From contig VICG01000014.1 of the NCBI GenBank assembly GCA_008692225.1, forward strand, positions 1,799,001 to 1,863,000: a stretch of DNA of 64,000 nt, written 5' to 3'. The stretch is from Monilinia fructicola (taxonomy: Eukaryota > Ascomycota > Leotiomycetes > Helotiales > Sclerotiniaceae). The position numbers and the translations under genes are program-made. Shown in pieces: positions 34,901 to 44,998 of the stretch. The notes below the pieces were generated by a model. That model saw only the letters and a list, made by a program, of their open reading frames with translations. It was not told the origin of the DNA and did not search any database. Numbering within the stretch: the stretch's first letter is position 1; every line of letters begins with the position of its first letter.

Positions 34901-35861
34901 TGATAATGCTAGTGCTCTAACACGACTTCGGAGAGAACGTGGCTTTTGCGGGGAAGTGATGGGCATTTTGAAGGGGAGAAGGAAAAGAATAGGATTATAA
35001 TAGGGGAGAGAGAAAGAAGGAAGGAAAAAAAGCTGTGATGTGATTGATTTGATTGATTTGGAATTGGTATGTTTGAGAGGTTTGAATTGTACAATATGAT
35101 TTCATAACCATATCATATCATATAATGTCATGTCATGTAACTTAACACGTATACCTCGAGCAGTTGAAGTCTGCGGAAGTGTTGGGATACCTACTAGGTA
35201 GCGTGTTCCAGAATTCTCCAGTTTGTCCTTCATTAGGAAGATTAAGGAGACTCAAGTCCTGAACGATTCCCTCGCTACTTGTCCAACTTTGGAAGTAGCT
35301 AAAAGATGAATGTGCTACCTAGATCAATGGATCAATGGATCAATCATTCGTTCGTTCCTTCTTACTCTTCTCTTTCAACTTCGTCATTATTATCTTTTTC
35401 ATCTTCATCTTCATCTTCATCTTCATCTTCGTCATCTTCTTCATCTTCTTCATCTCCCATCACCCGCTTCACCACCCGCTTCATCTCATCATCTCTCTCT
35501 TACACTTCCAGGGTTGCTTTCGCTTTCTTAATTACCCCCAAAATCGACAAACAAAAAAGACGCTTAAAAATTTTCAGTTAATTCACAAAAATATGACTTA
35601 CGTTGCTTTCCATCTATTTTCCCCAAAAATCAATTATGTTAACACATTTTCTTTCTCTTATTAAAAGACTAAATGGTATCAAAAACATTTAGAAAGATTT
35701 TCTTACCCCTTATAGTGAATCTTGCATTGCCAACTAGAACCATCCTCGGTCTGTCTAGTATCCAAAACCTTGGCTTCATACAACAAATCATGATGAAAGC
35801 AAAGAACCTTTTCATCTTTTGCGTAGGGAGCGACCGGTGGTCCAGATTTTGATGGTGCCAT
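31970..35861 (-). CDS. EAF3: EAF3/MRG15-type chromodomain-MRG protein
   Basis: Six exons on the minus strand: 35861-35707, 35602-35613 (12 nt), 34808-34547, 32627-32356, 32305-32196, 32145-31970. The join is 987 nt, 328 residues, with every boundary at GT-AG. EAF3/MRG15 reads methylated H3K36 and belongs to NuA4 acetyltransferase and Rpd3S deacetylase complexes. The chromodomain (EKVLCFHHDLLYEAKVLD, IHYKGWKATWDDWVPQDRV) is completed only by including the 12 nt microexon coding WKAT. A basic Gly/Ser-rich linker follows, then the MRG domain (INIVIPDHIKAILVDDWENV, FEKPKRPVGSA, LCRLLVTLPELVA, KNAKDYFVNEYE). Two introns are very long for this genome, 793 and 1919 nt, and both carry in-frame alternative starts, listed separately. 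Confidence 0.92.
32628..33843 (-). CDS. Nested alternative N-terminus inside EAF3 intron 3, continuing in frame into the MRG exon
   Basis: Inside EAF3 intron 3, same strand. The ATG at 33843 (context CAAAGATGG, CT/CA-rich leader upstream) opens exon A 33843-33730, exon B 33677-33564 and exon C from 33512, with introns of 52 and 51 nt that have GTAAGT donors. Exon C stays open for 885 nt to 32628 and then runs, same frame and no stop, into the EAF3 exon at 32627. The predicted product has 371 new residues plus the 185-residue EAF3 C-terminus, 556 in all. The new part is Lys/Ala/Pro-rich (KAKPKAK-type repeats, histone-H1-like), then GLRRSARERCPANPYNRS, KRRRPFPQ and KRIKLTLK. I recognise no known domain in it. 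Either it is an alternative-promoter isoform lacking the chromodomain, or a nested gene with an unseen 3' end. Confidence 0.62.
34809..34966 (-). other. Possible alternative first exon of EAF3 in intron 2
   Basis: An ATG at 34966 (context TTCAAAATGCCC) begins 158 nt that stay open and in the EAF3 frame into exon 3 at 34808. It would replace the first half of the chromodomain with 52 residues (MPITSPQKPRSLRSRVRALA and an acidic-basic stretch). A strongly CT-rich tract and TATAAT-like sequence lie just upstream, as in many fungal 5' leaders. Codon use looks protein-like. It may be an alternative start, or an accident of a long intron. Confidence 0.4.
35391..35460. repeat. TTCATC hexanucleotide repeat in EAF3 intron 2
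   Basis: About five perfect TTCATC units followed by diverged TTCATC/TTCGTC/TTCTTC copies. It sits wholly within intron 2 of EAF3 and helps make it long. Confidence 0.85.
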
Positions 35862-37203
35862 GACTGTCCGATTAAAAGAAGACGTAGAGGAGGAGGAGGA
35901 GGAGGAGGAGGAAGAGGAAGAGGATGAGGGATTGGTGATTTGTGACTTGTAACTTGTGACTGGTGATTTAGGTTTTTTTATGTGATGTAAAGAAGCAAAT
36001 AATTTATTTGGATAATTTGTATGGTTGGGTTTATCGAGTATATGAGTAGATGGATATATGAGTAGCAAAGTTGAAGACTGATACTACAAAAGCTATTGAT
36101 GCATTGAGAATTACTAAAAGATTTGAATCTGGTGCAAAAAGAGATAGAAGGGGTGAGATTGATGGATGGATGGATGTTTGATGAAGAAAGGGAGGTTTGA
36201 ATGAAATGATAAAATCGGCAACCGAAGAAGTTACCTAGTAAGGCTAATAAGTGTATGGAGGTGTATACGGAGTACTAGGACCAATAATCAACAATCACTT
36301 ATTATTAGTCAGTCACTTACTTCGACTACTGCTCCTCCTACTGCTCCTACTACTGACTGACTGACTGACTGACTGACTGACTGACGGACTGACTGATTGA
36401 CTGATTGACTGACTGATTGACTGACGGACTGGCCGTACTAGGTGAGCAAGGTGGGCGGGCAAGCGCGTCTTTGAATTCATCAATGTGAACTTACGTAAGG
36501 GTACGTGTCACGCGTGTGTCTCTTGAGTCTTGACTGATGCACCCCAGGTTAGATTTGAATGATTTCTTTGTTACGCGGGTAAGATCTTCCTGGTAGTCAA
36601 AGTTCAGAGTCAATAAGTCCCAAGTATTCAAATAGTTTTCCTTCAACCTTCCTTCAACCTTCAAACCTCTCCAAAATCTATGCGCAAACGGAGAGTCACA
36701 GAAATTCACGTTTATGATTGTTTGCTGATGCATCTATCAAAGAACAAAGTTCATGAATACTGATTGCTTCGCCCGTCTCTAACTTGAACAATCTTCAACT
36801 ATATTTCACTAATCATCCACCAGTGATCCAATCTACGCAACTCAACTATCTACTTCTCTCAACTGACCTCAGAGCGCATACACAACAACTCAATAGCTTA
36901 TCTGGCAAAGGAGAAATTGTTAAGAAAACTGTCCAATCAGACTCTAAAATTGATACAAACAAAAGGAAGCTATCAGAGGAACTTGTGTGTCAATTTTCGA
37001 AGTTAGTTTACCAAAGAAAACCGTCCAGGAAGTTATCTAGGAAAAGTTCGAGTATACTCCCTTGCAGTGCAAACAAAACCTCAAAACGGCCTGTTCCCAG
37101 ATCTGCCACTGCCAGCGAGAATAGAACTTGTTCGCAGGCCTTCAAACCTTGGTCCAGACTCCAATTCATTTGAGACTCCAACTTTCTCAACCTCTTACAC
37201 ACA
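35862..37203. promoter_or_regulatory. Divergent promoter region, EAF3 / NKP2, with microsatellites
   Basis: 1.34 kb between start codons. On the EAF3 side lies a GAG/GGA trinucleotide run (about 35888-35930), in the presumed 5' leader. The middle holds an ACTG/GACT tetranucleotide tract (about 36350-36430) and a TACGGAGTAC palindrome (about 36266-36275). A plus-strand frame of 130 codons at 36784-37173 precedes NKP2; it has no motif and I read it as leader or promoter. Confidence 0.5.
36350..36432. repeat. ACTG/GACT tetranucleotide microsatellite
   Basis: Roughly 80 bp of GACT-type tetramers, near perfect on the left and with ATTG and ACGG variants on the right. A degenerate tract of the same tetramer lies upstream of the F-box gene at about 1655-1765. 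Confidence 0.85.
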
Positions 37204-37856
37204 ATGCCACCAACTGAGCAAAAGATACTCACCAACTTCTTACTCCCTCCTGCACCCCTCCCTACAATCATCACCCTTCAATCTTTTATCGCCCTCTTCC
37301 CCCGCTCCCAACAATCTTCTCCTCACATCCGCACCCTTTACCGCGATCTCCAACATCAGCGCGCACAACTAGCCGATTCTGTCACTGCCGAAATTGAACG
37401 GGAGGCACGGCGTGGAAAGGCGATAGAGAGGGCTGTCGCGAGGGGGAGAAGGCAGGACGAGAGAGTGGTGCAGGACGACGAAGTGGATGTTGAGCGCGCT
37501 GTGAGTCTCGCCCTTCTTCTTTACTTTTCTCTCTATTCCTATGTCAATCTGCTCCTCTCTCCCTTCCCCCAGACTATACTAATCTACACTTCTAGCTATA
37601 CAGCCAAACGCAGAACCTCCCGACATCCCACCCGCACTCCCTTCACTCGATCATCCCCGCCCTCAGTTCTGCAGTTGAAGACTTGGAAGATGAGATACAC
37701 AGACTCGAGTCTGAAGCCGAGGAACTAGTAGCAGAAATGCAGAATACCGTTGGTGGCTTGAGTGATCTGAGGTATGGACGGTTGGCGAATGGAGGGCTGA
37801 GGGCGCAGGTACTAGAGGGATTGGAGAGGGTTGAGGAGGCTGCGGGTGGGAAATGA
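37204..37856 (+). CDS. Cnl2/NKP2-family kinetochore protein
   Basis: Two exons, 37204-37500 and 37596-37856, around a 95 nt intron (GTGAGT donor, ACTAAT branch, TTCTAG acceptor). The join is 558 nt, 185 residues. Nkp2/Cnl2 proteins belong to the inner kinetochore assembly (the CENP/Ctf19 network) that links centromeric nucleosomes to microtubule-binding complexes. Seen: N-terminal EQKILTNFLLPPAPLPTIIT and FIALFPRSQQSSPHIRTLYR, followed by a long charged coiled coil (SAVEDLEDEIHRLESEAEEL) and a short Leu-rich end (ANGGLRAQVLEGLERVEEAA). Length and the N-terminal PTEQKIL-type segment fit the family as I remember it. It lies 7 kb from a CENP-Q-like gene, a partner in the same assembly. Confidence 0.8.
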
Positions 37857-38432
37857 TGCGTCAAGCAGTAAAGAGAGAACGAAAGGGACAGTGGGGCAGT
37901 ATTCCCTTTCTTCTCTCTCCAACGCAAGTGGGCAGAAGAAATATCTATGGGGTTGCAACCTATGGCTATACGTCGTTGCGCGCATTGGTCAAGGGAAGAA
38001 CTGTCAATGGCCTATGACTATACGTATCCCAGAGATTTGGGGACGAGTCCAAGCTGATAACCGCCTTGGGCGTGATCAGCGAAAAAGGTACCTCTCTGAG
38101 AGACCTATATTCCACTTTGCAAAGCGCTCAGCTCTGCGCCGTGGACAAGCCTTCAAGGAACACCGCAAAGGGAACATTGATGGGTACAGTTCACATGCGC
38201 AATACACAAAATATACATGGCAAGTAATGAGAGGCCGAGGAATCAGCAAGGCGCAAGGCTATGTCAGTTATGATATGATACCCATTTCTCCATTAAATTC
38301 GTTCCGTTAAGCTACGTAAATTGTATTCCAACCTCGCCACCCCCGTCGCATTGAAAATATGTATGGTATTCGAGATTTTGATCTTCCCTCCTCCACTGTC
38401 TCCTACAAACGCGCAGTCCCGGTATCAACTTC
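37857..38432. other. Convergent intergenic region
   Basis: Presumed 3' UTRs of NKP2 (+) and the ER-type protein gene (-). A frame at 37831-38310 (+) has no recognisable motif. No gene called. Confidence 0.45.
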
Positions 38433-39295
38433 TTAATAGGCAACTCCATCTCCAGGAGGGGCTCCGCGAGGACGAGGAGCTGCAGCTGGAGCTGGTCCTT
38501 GTGGACCGAGAGTTCTCTTACCCCTAGAATGCTGATTAGTGGGGTGGTAAAAGAATGGTGCATTGCCCCAAGGGAATGCTTACATGATAGTTCTGCTCAA
38601 AAATGAAATGCCAATCATAAAGATCCAGCTTGGAACCACTCCAAAGGCCCAAAGTACATATCCAACGGGCACTGCCGCACCATATTGCGCAAGCTGTCCA
38701 TCAAATGGATGAAACCAACCCTCATAAGGTGCCTTCTCCTTGTATGATTTCGTCGCGTGGAAATCCGTAAACGTAGTGGCGGTGGTCGACGTCGTATTCA
38801 ACGGAATGGTAATGATGGGTACTGGTGAGCCCGGAGCGCCCACCTCCATCGTCCACAAATGTGGCGGGCCCGCTCCCCACGAATTACATAGGACGGGCTG
38901 CTCGTCGCAATTCAAGAGAGCCATGTGCGGCGCCGTGGGATCGAGCGAGAAGACGGCGGCAGACTCGTTGAAGCTCCGTTCGACCTTGCCGCAGAGGCCA
39001 AAGCAGGTTTTGTTCCCGCCCGTGGCGAGCACCCACCATTCTTGGGGGAGTGCTGACTCTGGCGTGACGCTGCCGCGGATCGTCTCTTGCCAGGTGTCGA
39101 GGGTTAGGTGGTGGATCTTTGCTTCGCCTACTTTTTGGGCGGCCGCTTCGAGGGGATTCTCCGAGGAGGGCGATGGGATGTAGGATTGGAGTTTGCTGAG
39201 CCAGTGTTGGGCTTGGGCTTTGGCTTGTTCGAGGGGGATTCTTGGGCCGCGGCGAGGAGGGGGAGGGTGAGGAGGGATGCGGTGGAGATGCGCAT
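38433..39295 (-). CDS. Secretory-pathway single-pass membrane protein with thioredoxin-like lumenal part, one frameshift
   Basis: Two exons on the minus strand, 39295-38584 and 38523-38433, around a 60 nt intron (GTAAGC donor, CTAAT branch). The start MRISTASLLTLPLLAAAQES is a clear signal peptide. The rest reads AKAQAQHWLSKLQSYIPSP, then TPESALPQEWWVLATGGNKT, CDEQPVLCNSW, and a hydrophobic segment VGYVLWAFGVVPSWIFMIGIS near the C-terminus followed by a Pro/Ala/Arg-rich tail. I remember this as a fungal ER membrane family with a thioredoxin-like fold; function is not established. Signal peptide and remainder are in different frames: at about 39232-39236 a run of five G/C should be six. Corrected length is 804 nt, 267 residues. 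Confidence 0.75.
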
Positions 39296-40389
39296 TTTGG
39301 TGATTTTTGTGGGTTTGCTGTGTGGATTGAAGATGGACGATTGAAGGTTGGAAAATATTCCGGAATGTAGGTAGGTACCCGTGGACTTGGGTACAAATGG
39401 GGGAGGGGGATGTTCTGCTTTGCGATTAGGCTGGTGATCTTACTTAAATTGGGTGGTGACAAATTGAATGCGCCGCGATAACGCACACTTTCGCAAATGG
39501 GCTGATTGTATTAAAATTTGGCAAAAGAAGAGGACCTCGGGAGCGAGATGTAGAGAGAGATATACCTAGGTAGGTATCTAACCTTATGTGTATATATGTA
39601 TATATATATAGAATAAATATAAAATCAAAAGATCAATTTACACTGAATACAACAAGAATTGGTGTAAAGATGGGATGGATGGGTGTGGATTGTACCGTGA
39701 GAGACTTTACAGTGGAGAAGAGGAAGTCGACCCCAAGATGTGGTGGTGGTGGTGGTGGTGTGGTGATGAGGCCAGATAACGTTGGATGAAATTGATGGAA
39801 AATAAATAAATAAATAAATAAATAAATACTGCAATTCCTTGTATTATGGAATTAAAAAGAACTAAAAATTGAAATGGAGAGATACGGATAGATACCTCCT
39901 GTGTATGGATAGATACCTACCTACTACCATGGATGGACTTTTACTCCCAAGAAGCTCTTGGCTCCACAGCATTTTTGCAGTATTATTGCTTGTATTATTA
40001 TTATTAAAGTACGAGTCGAGGGGTCGTGGGAGGGAATGTCTCGTAGGAAAGTGGCCAATCAGAGATCAGATTCAATCCCTGCTTGCTTACTAATACTACT
40101 ACTACTACTAGTAATCTCCTTCGATTGGGACATGATGATCGAGCATCACCTCAGGAGTCAGTACTCCGTACTTATTATTACTGTACGAGTTTTTCCTTAG
40201 GGAGCACGTGCGTAGGTTGGTGGGAGTGGAGGTTATCGATTAATGCATACATGCTCGCCAGCTAGCTACGGGGAACTTTGCACGTATGGTTTGATCGCTA
40301 TCGATTATCAGAAACTTTTTTTTTTATCGGAAGCACTTGTGAAAATTCATTGATGGAAAGGCGCAAAGAGCAATTCAAAAGTCTTCACA
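39296..40389. promoter_or_regulatory. Divergent promoter region with microsatellites, ER-type gene / RRP12
   Basis: 1.1 kb between start codons. Contains TATATA runs (39592-39610), a GGT run (39739-39758), an AAAT tetramer run (about 39802-39828), TACCTAGGTAGGTA-like motifs (39564-39577), ACT trinucleotides (40090-40110) and a GTACTCCGTAC motif (about 40160). Small frames here are low complexity. No gene called. Confidence 0.5.
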
Positions 40390-43300
40390 ATGTCTCTCCA
40401 AGAGAAGCTCGACAAGATACGCTCGCCGAAGCTTCAAAATCAACGTCAGGTGTGTGAAACGATGATTGCTCAATTATGAAATCTCCCTCTGTGTCTGGGT
40501 TGGAAAGCTGACTGACATGTCGAAATGTAGACGGCCATCGTATTATCTGCCGTTGAAGATACTCTGAAAGATCAAAAGACGGAAGCTACCCCGACTGGAT
40601 ATTTTGCGGCATTGTTGGCCCTCCTAAGGCAATCGATACCTCAAAATGGAGAAGTTAACAAAGATCTAACTACGTCTGTTGTATACTTACTCGACATTAT
40701 CACACCCTTTACCCCTCAACCACTTCTCCGCTCGAAATTCTCACAAATTCTCACAAACCTCGCCCCCGCCCTCATATTACCAGAAGCAGATGCTCCTCTT
40801 CTCAGACCCTCGATAGGATGTCTCGAATCATTATTAGTCGCGCAAGATTCCTCGGCATGGGAACTTGCAGTCACAGAAATTGGACCACGAAGGGCGATTG
40901 CTGGGCTATTGAATTTGGCTGTGGATCACCGACCTAAGATTAGAAAGCGTGCGCAAGAAGCACTTGCAAATGTTTTAAAGAATCCTCCACCCAGTCCTTC
41001 CCTCGATCATCCTGCGGCCGATATGTGTGCGGAAACTGCTTTGAGAAGTTTAAGTGATCTGGCGGCCCAATCGCATCAAGCTAGGAAACAGAGGAAAGCA
41101 AGCGCAACGGCAGAACACGAACCGGCTTTGATTCACGCTTTGCAATTAGTCAAGACCGTTGCGGGAGCGTCTGGGGGATGGCCAAGTAAGAAGATTGAGG
41201 CATTGTGTGAGGTCTTGTTGAATATTTCGAAATCGAGCAATGAATATTTGGCCATGACATCATTCGAGGTCTTTGAGATGATATTTGAGGGTATGGCAAA
41301 TGAGACTGCGACGTCGAAGTTGCCACGACTTTTAGAAGTCATCTCCGAACTGAGACCTTCTCAAAACGACTCTCAACTTCTTCCGCCCTGGATTGCTGTG
41401 CTATCGCGTGGCTATGATGTTTCTGCACAACTTGAGCCAGAAGAGACTTTCGCCAAGTTACCTGACCTTTTCACAATGATCTCTGGATTCATGTCCTCTT
41501 CATCGCACAATATTCGAGTCTCTTCATCGGAATGTTTGATTTCTTTAATGGCAAATTGTGTTCCAGAATCGGTTATTGTGGAGCCTTCAATTTTTGATGA
41601 GAAGGTCCTCGAGAAGTTGGCAAAATGCGCAATTGAACTGTTGAGTCTCAAGTATCAAGCTGCTTGGATGGAGACATTCAATGTTATGGGTACCATGTTT
41701 GACGCTTTGAGATGGAGAGCGGACCCAATCTTGTCTGACGTTGTACGAGCGGTTGGCGAGCTCAGAGGTAGTGAATCTTTTGCTGGCAAGAAGGAAGCAG
41801 ATGAGATTCTCGGAAAAGCTATCCGAGCTATGGGACCAGAAAGAGTGCTTAGCATCTTACCCCTCAACCTCGCTAAGCCAAAGGCTGGACTACCTGGACG
41901 AGCTTGGATGTTACCCATTCTACGCGACTATGTTAGCAATACGAATCTTCAACATTTCCGGAACGAACTCGTACCATTGAGCGAATTTATGTTCCAGCGA
42001 GTAATGCAACATGGAGCTGCTGAAAAGACGATGGATATTAAGATTTTCGAGACCATTGTTAAGCAGATCTGGGCTATTCTCCCTGGTTATTGTGATCTCC
42101 CATTGGATCTTACTGAGGCGTTTGATCAAAAGTTCGCAGAAATGCTTGCAGACATCCTATACACACAAGTTGATCTGCGTTCAGATGTTTGCAGAGGTCT
42201 ACAAACATTGGTGCAATCTAACCAGGCAATTGTTTCCCTTGAAGGAGAAGAAGATATGCTCCTTCAAAGCCGTGTCTCGAAAGCAGCTGCACAAAAGAAT
42301 CTTGATCATCTAGCTGGCTTCTCGAGCAATATGCTTGCTGTTTTGTTCAATGTCTACAGTCAGACTTTGCCACAATACAGAGGTTATATCTTGCAATGTA
42401 TCAACGCTTATCTTAGCATCACTCCTACCGAAAAGCTTATGGAGACATTCGATGAAGTCAGTCGACAATTAGGAACATCGCTTGCCGAAGCTGGTGCGCA
42501 AACGCAAGCAGATAAGCAAAGGCAAAGGCAACAAAATGCTGCCAACAAAATGCCACCTATGAGCCACACTCTCATGGACCTAGTTATCACGATATCGATT
42601 TACTTGCCAAGAGATAGTTTCAGTACCCTATTCAATATGGCAGCTCTCATCATTGTGAAAGATGATGACCCTCAACTTCAAAAGAAGGCTTACAAGCTTA
42701 TTCCTCGACTTGCTGAATCGGAGACAGGCAAAGCAGCATTGCAAGAGCGCAGCGCTGATCTCCAACAGCTTCTTTTGAACAGTACCGAGAAAGTATCTAC
42801 ACCAGCAAAGCGTGATCGTCTCTCTGCGATATCCGTTCTTATTCCCTTCCTCCCCGCGGATTCTCTTCACTTCATCCCAGAAGTCATCGCTGAGGTTGTC
42901 ATTTCATGCAAGGAAACAAATGAGCGTGCTAGAACAACAGCCTTCGACCTTCTCATCTTGATGGGAGAGAAGATTGCTTCATCAACTGGTGCCATGATCG
43001 ACAACAGCAAAGTATCTCATATGCCAGATAATGCACCACCGGTACCCGCCACTCTCGAGGAGTACTTTACCATGGTCAGTGCCGGTCTCGGTGGTAGCAC
43101 ACCGCACATGATATCTGCTTCCATCACTGCTGTAACCCGTATCCTCTACCATTTCCGCGAATCCCTATCCACCGAAACCATGGTCGAAGTCTTCAAAACT
43201 ATGGATGTCTACCTCACATCCAATAACCGCGAGATGGTTCGCAGCGTCCTCGGCTTTGTCAAAGTTTGCATCATTTCCCTACCTTCTGCTCTTGTGCTTC

Positions 43301-44247
43301 CTCGTCTCGAAACTCTCATTCCTAATCTTATGGTCTGGAGTCATGAGCATAAAGCTCATTTCAAGGCAAAGGTTAAGCACATTCTCGAGCGTATGATTCG
43401 TCGTTTTGGTGTTGACATTGTCAATAAATGGTGTCCAGAAGAAGACAAAAAGCTCATCACCAATATTCGCAAGACTCGTGAGAGGAGGAAGAGAAACAAG
43501 GATGCAGCTAAGGAAGCTGGTGAGGATAGTGATGAAGAAGAGACTGGTGGAAAGAGAAGAAACAGATTCGAGAATGAATATGATGAAGCTCTTCACGGAA
43601 GTGATTCTGAGTCTTCTGGTTCTGACGTCTCGGATGATGAAGTCCTCGGAAAATCGAGAAAGAAGGGCGGTAAGAAGGCTACGGGTGGAAATACATACAT
43701 CGTTGAAGACGACGACGAACCGCTGGATTTGCTTGATCGCAAAGCACTAGGTAGCATCTCATCTACCAAGCCCTTGAAAGCTCGTGCCATCACAAGGACC
43801 AAAGCAAAGATGGACCTGGATGGTAAGTTGTTGCTAGGAGGTAATGATAGTGATGACGATGATCAAATGGTTATCGATACCCCTGCAGAAGAAGACGGTG
43901 GCGTGGGTGCTTACGTACACGCATTGAAGGGAAGAGATGCGCCAAAGAAGGGCAGGGGCGGTAGACTCAAGTTTAGTAATAGAAAGGGACAGGATGATGA
44001 CGATGAGATGGATGTTGATGAGGATGAGGTTAAGGTTGTGAAGAAGAGTATTGGTGGCGATAGGGATAGAGATAGTAGAGGAAGAGGTAGAGGCGGTGGA
44101 AGGGGTGGTGGTAGAGGTGGATTTAATAGTGGGAGAAGAGGTCTGGGTGAGGAGAAGAGACATGGTGGGTCTGGTGGAGGGGGTGGTGGAAGGGTTAGTA
44201 AAAGTTCGAGGGGAAGAGGGAGGGGAAACGGCCATGGGAGGAGATAG
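40390..44247 (+). CDS. RRP12: Ribosomal RNA-processing protein RRP12 (NUC173 domain)
   Basis: Two exons, 40390-40449 and 40531-44247, around an 81 nt intron. The join is 3777 nt, 1258 residues, unbroken. RRP12 is a HEAT-repeat karyopherin-like factor needed for maturation and nuclear export of both ribosomal subunits. Seen: start MSLQEKLDKIRSPKLQNQRQ, then helical repeats throughout about residues 30-1000, with the NUC173-type region near residues 400-650 (LPLNLAKPKAGLPGRAWMLP and following). The C-terminal 250 residues are acidic and basic patches (DSDEEETGGKRRNRFENEYD) ending in an RGG-rich tail (GRGRGGGRGGGRGGFNSGRR), a likely RNA-binding or methylated segment. Length is normal for the family. 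The frame is clean over 3.7 kb, in contrast with xanthine dehydrogenase. Confidence 0.93.
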
Positions 44248-44998
44248 CGTAAGTGTTGTTTGAGTGGAAATATATGATGAGAAATGGTAGGTAATGAATG
44301 AATAAAATAGCATTTATATGGAGTTATGGATAGGAAATGAATTAAAAAGGCCTTTCAAATACTCCCGTGTCTGACAAATATCTCACTATCTTGAACAGTG
44401 CACTCGATGTGCCATCGGTAATGCCTGAGCTATAAATGCTTCCAGTGGTATGATATTGAGAGGGATGAGAGGACTGATACAGGAGAGCGGTGATCCTGTT
44501 GAATGACATGATATCTATCTATCTACTGTACCAAGGAATCAATTATTATTCCACTGGAGTAAATACGCAATCGTACTCACTCCATCCACACCTCGACGCG
44601 TCCACCAAGGTCAAGATTCTTCCAAAATATGCCGAGGCTGCACAAAAAGTCCGTGCTTCTATGTACGCGATCTCACGCCAGAGCGCGATTTTGCCTATGT
44701 TCAATTTCAAACGTCCCGAGACCAGGACAACGCAAATCTCTCTCAAAATCCCCGGGACTATTTTTTTCGATATCGCACGATTGAGAGGTTTCGATATCAC
44801 CCATTAAATCTGTGGTTTTTCCGAAAATTCTAAAACTGAAAGCACTGATAGACGTGCAACAATACCTTTAGGGCTCTGGAAGAGCGACGTTGATTGGTTA
44901 GAGATCACGGGCCGGAGGGGATATGCTGCAATTGGGAATTGAAGGTCATGGCAACTACGATATCCGCACAACAATAATATTTCAAGGACGCGATAATC
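44248..44998. other. Intergenic region between RRP12 and CENP-Q genes
   Basis: About 750 bp; RRP12 3' UTR and promoter of the next gene. A 105-codon plus-strand frame at 44490-44807 has no motif. No gene called. Confidence 0.45.

Noticed and set aside
36784..37173. Plus-strand frame of 130 codons just before NKP2
   Set aside because: Ends 31 bp before the NKP2 ATG, has no motif and fits a long leader or promoter better.
44490..44807. Plus-strand frame of 105 codons before the CENP-Q gene
   Set aside because: No motif; likely promoter or leader sequence.
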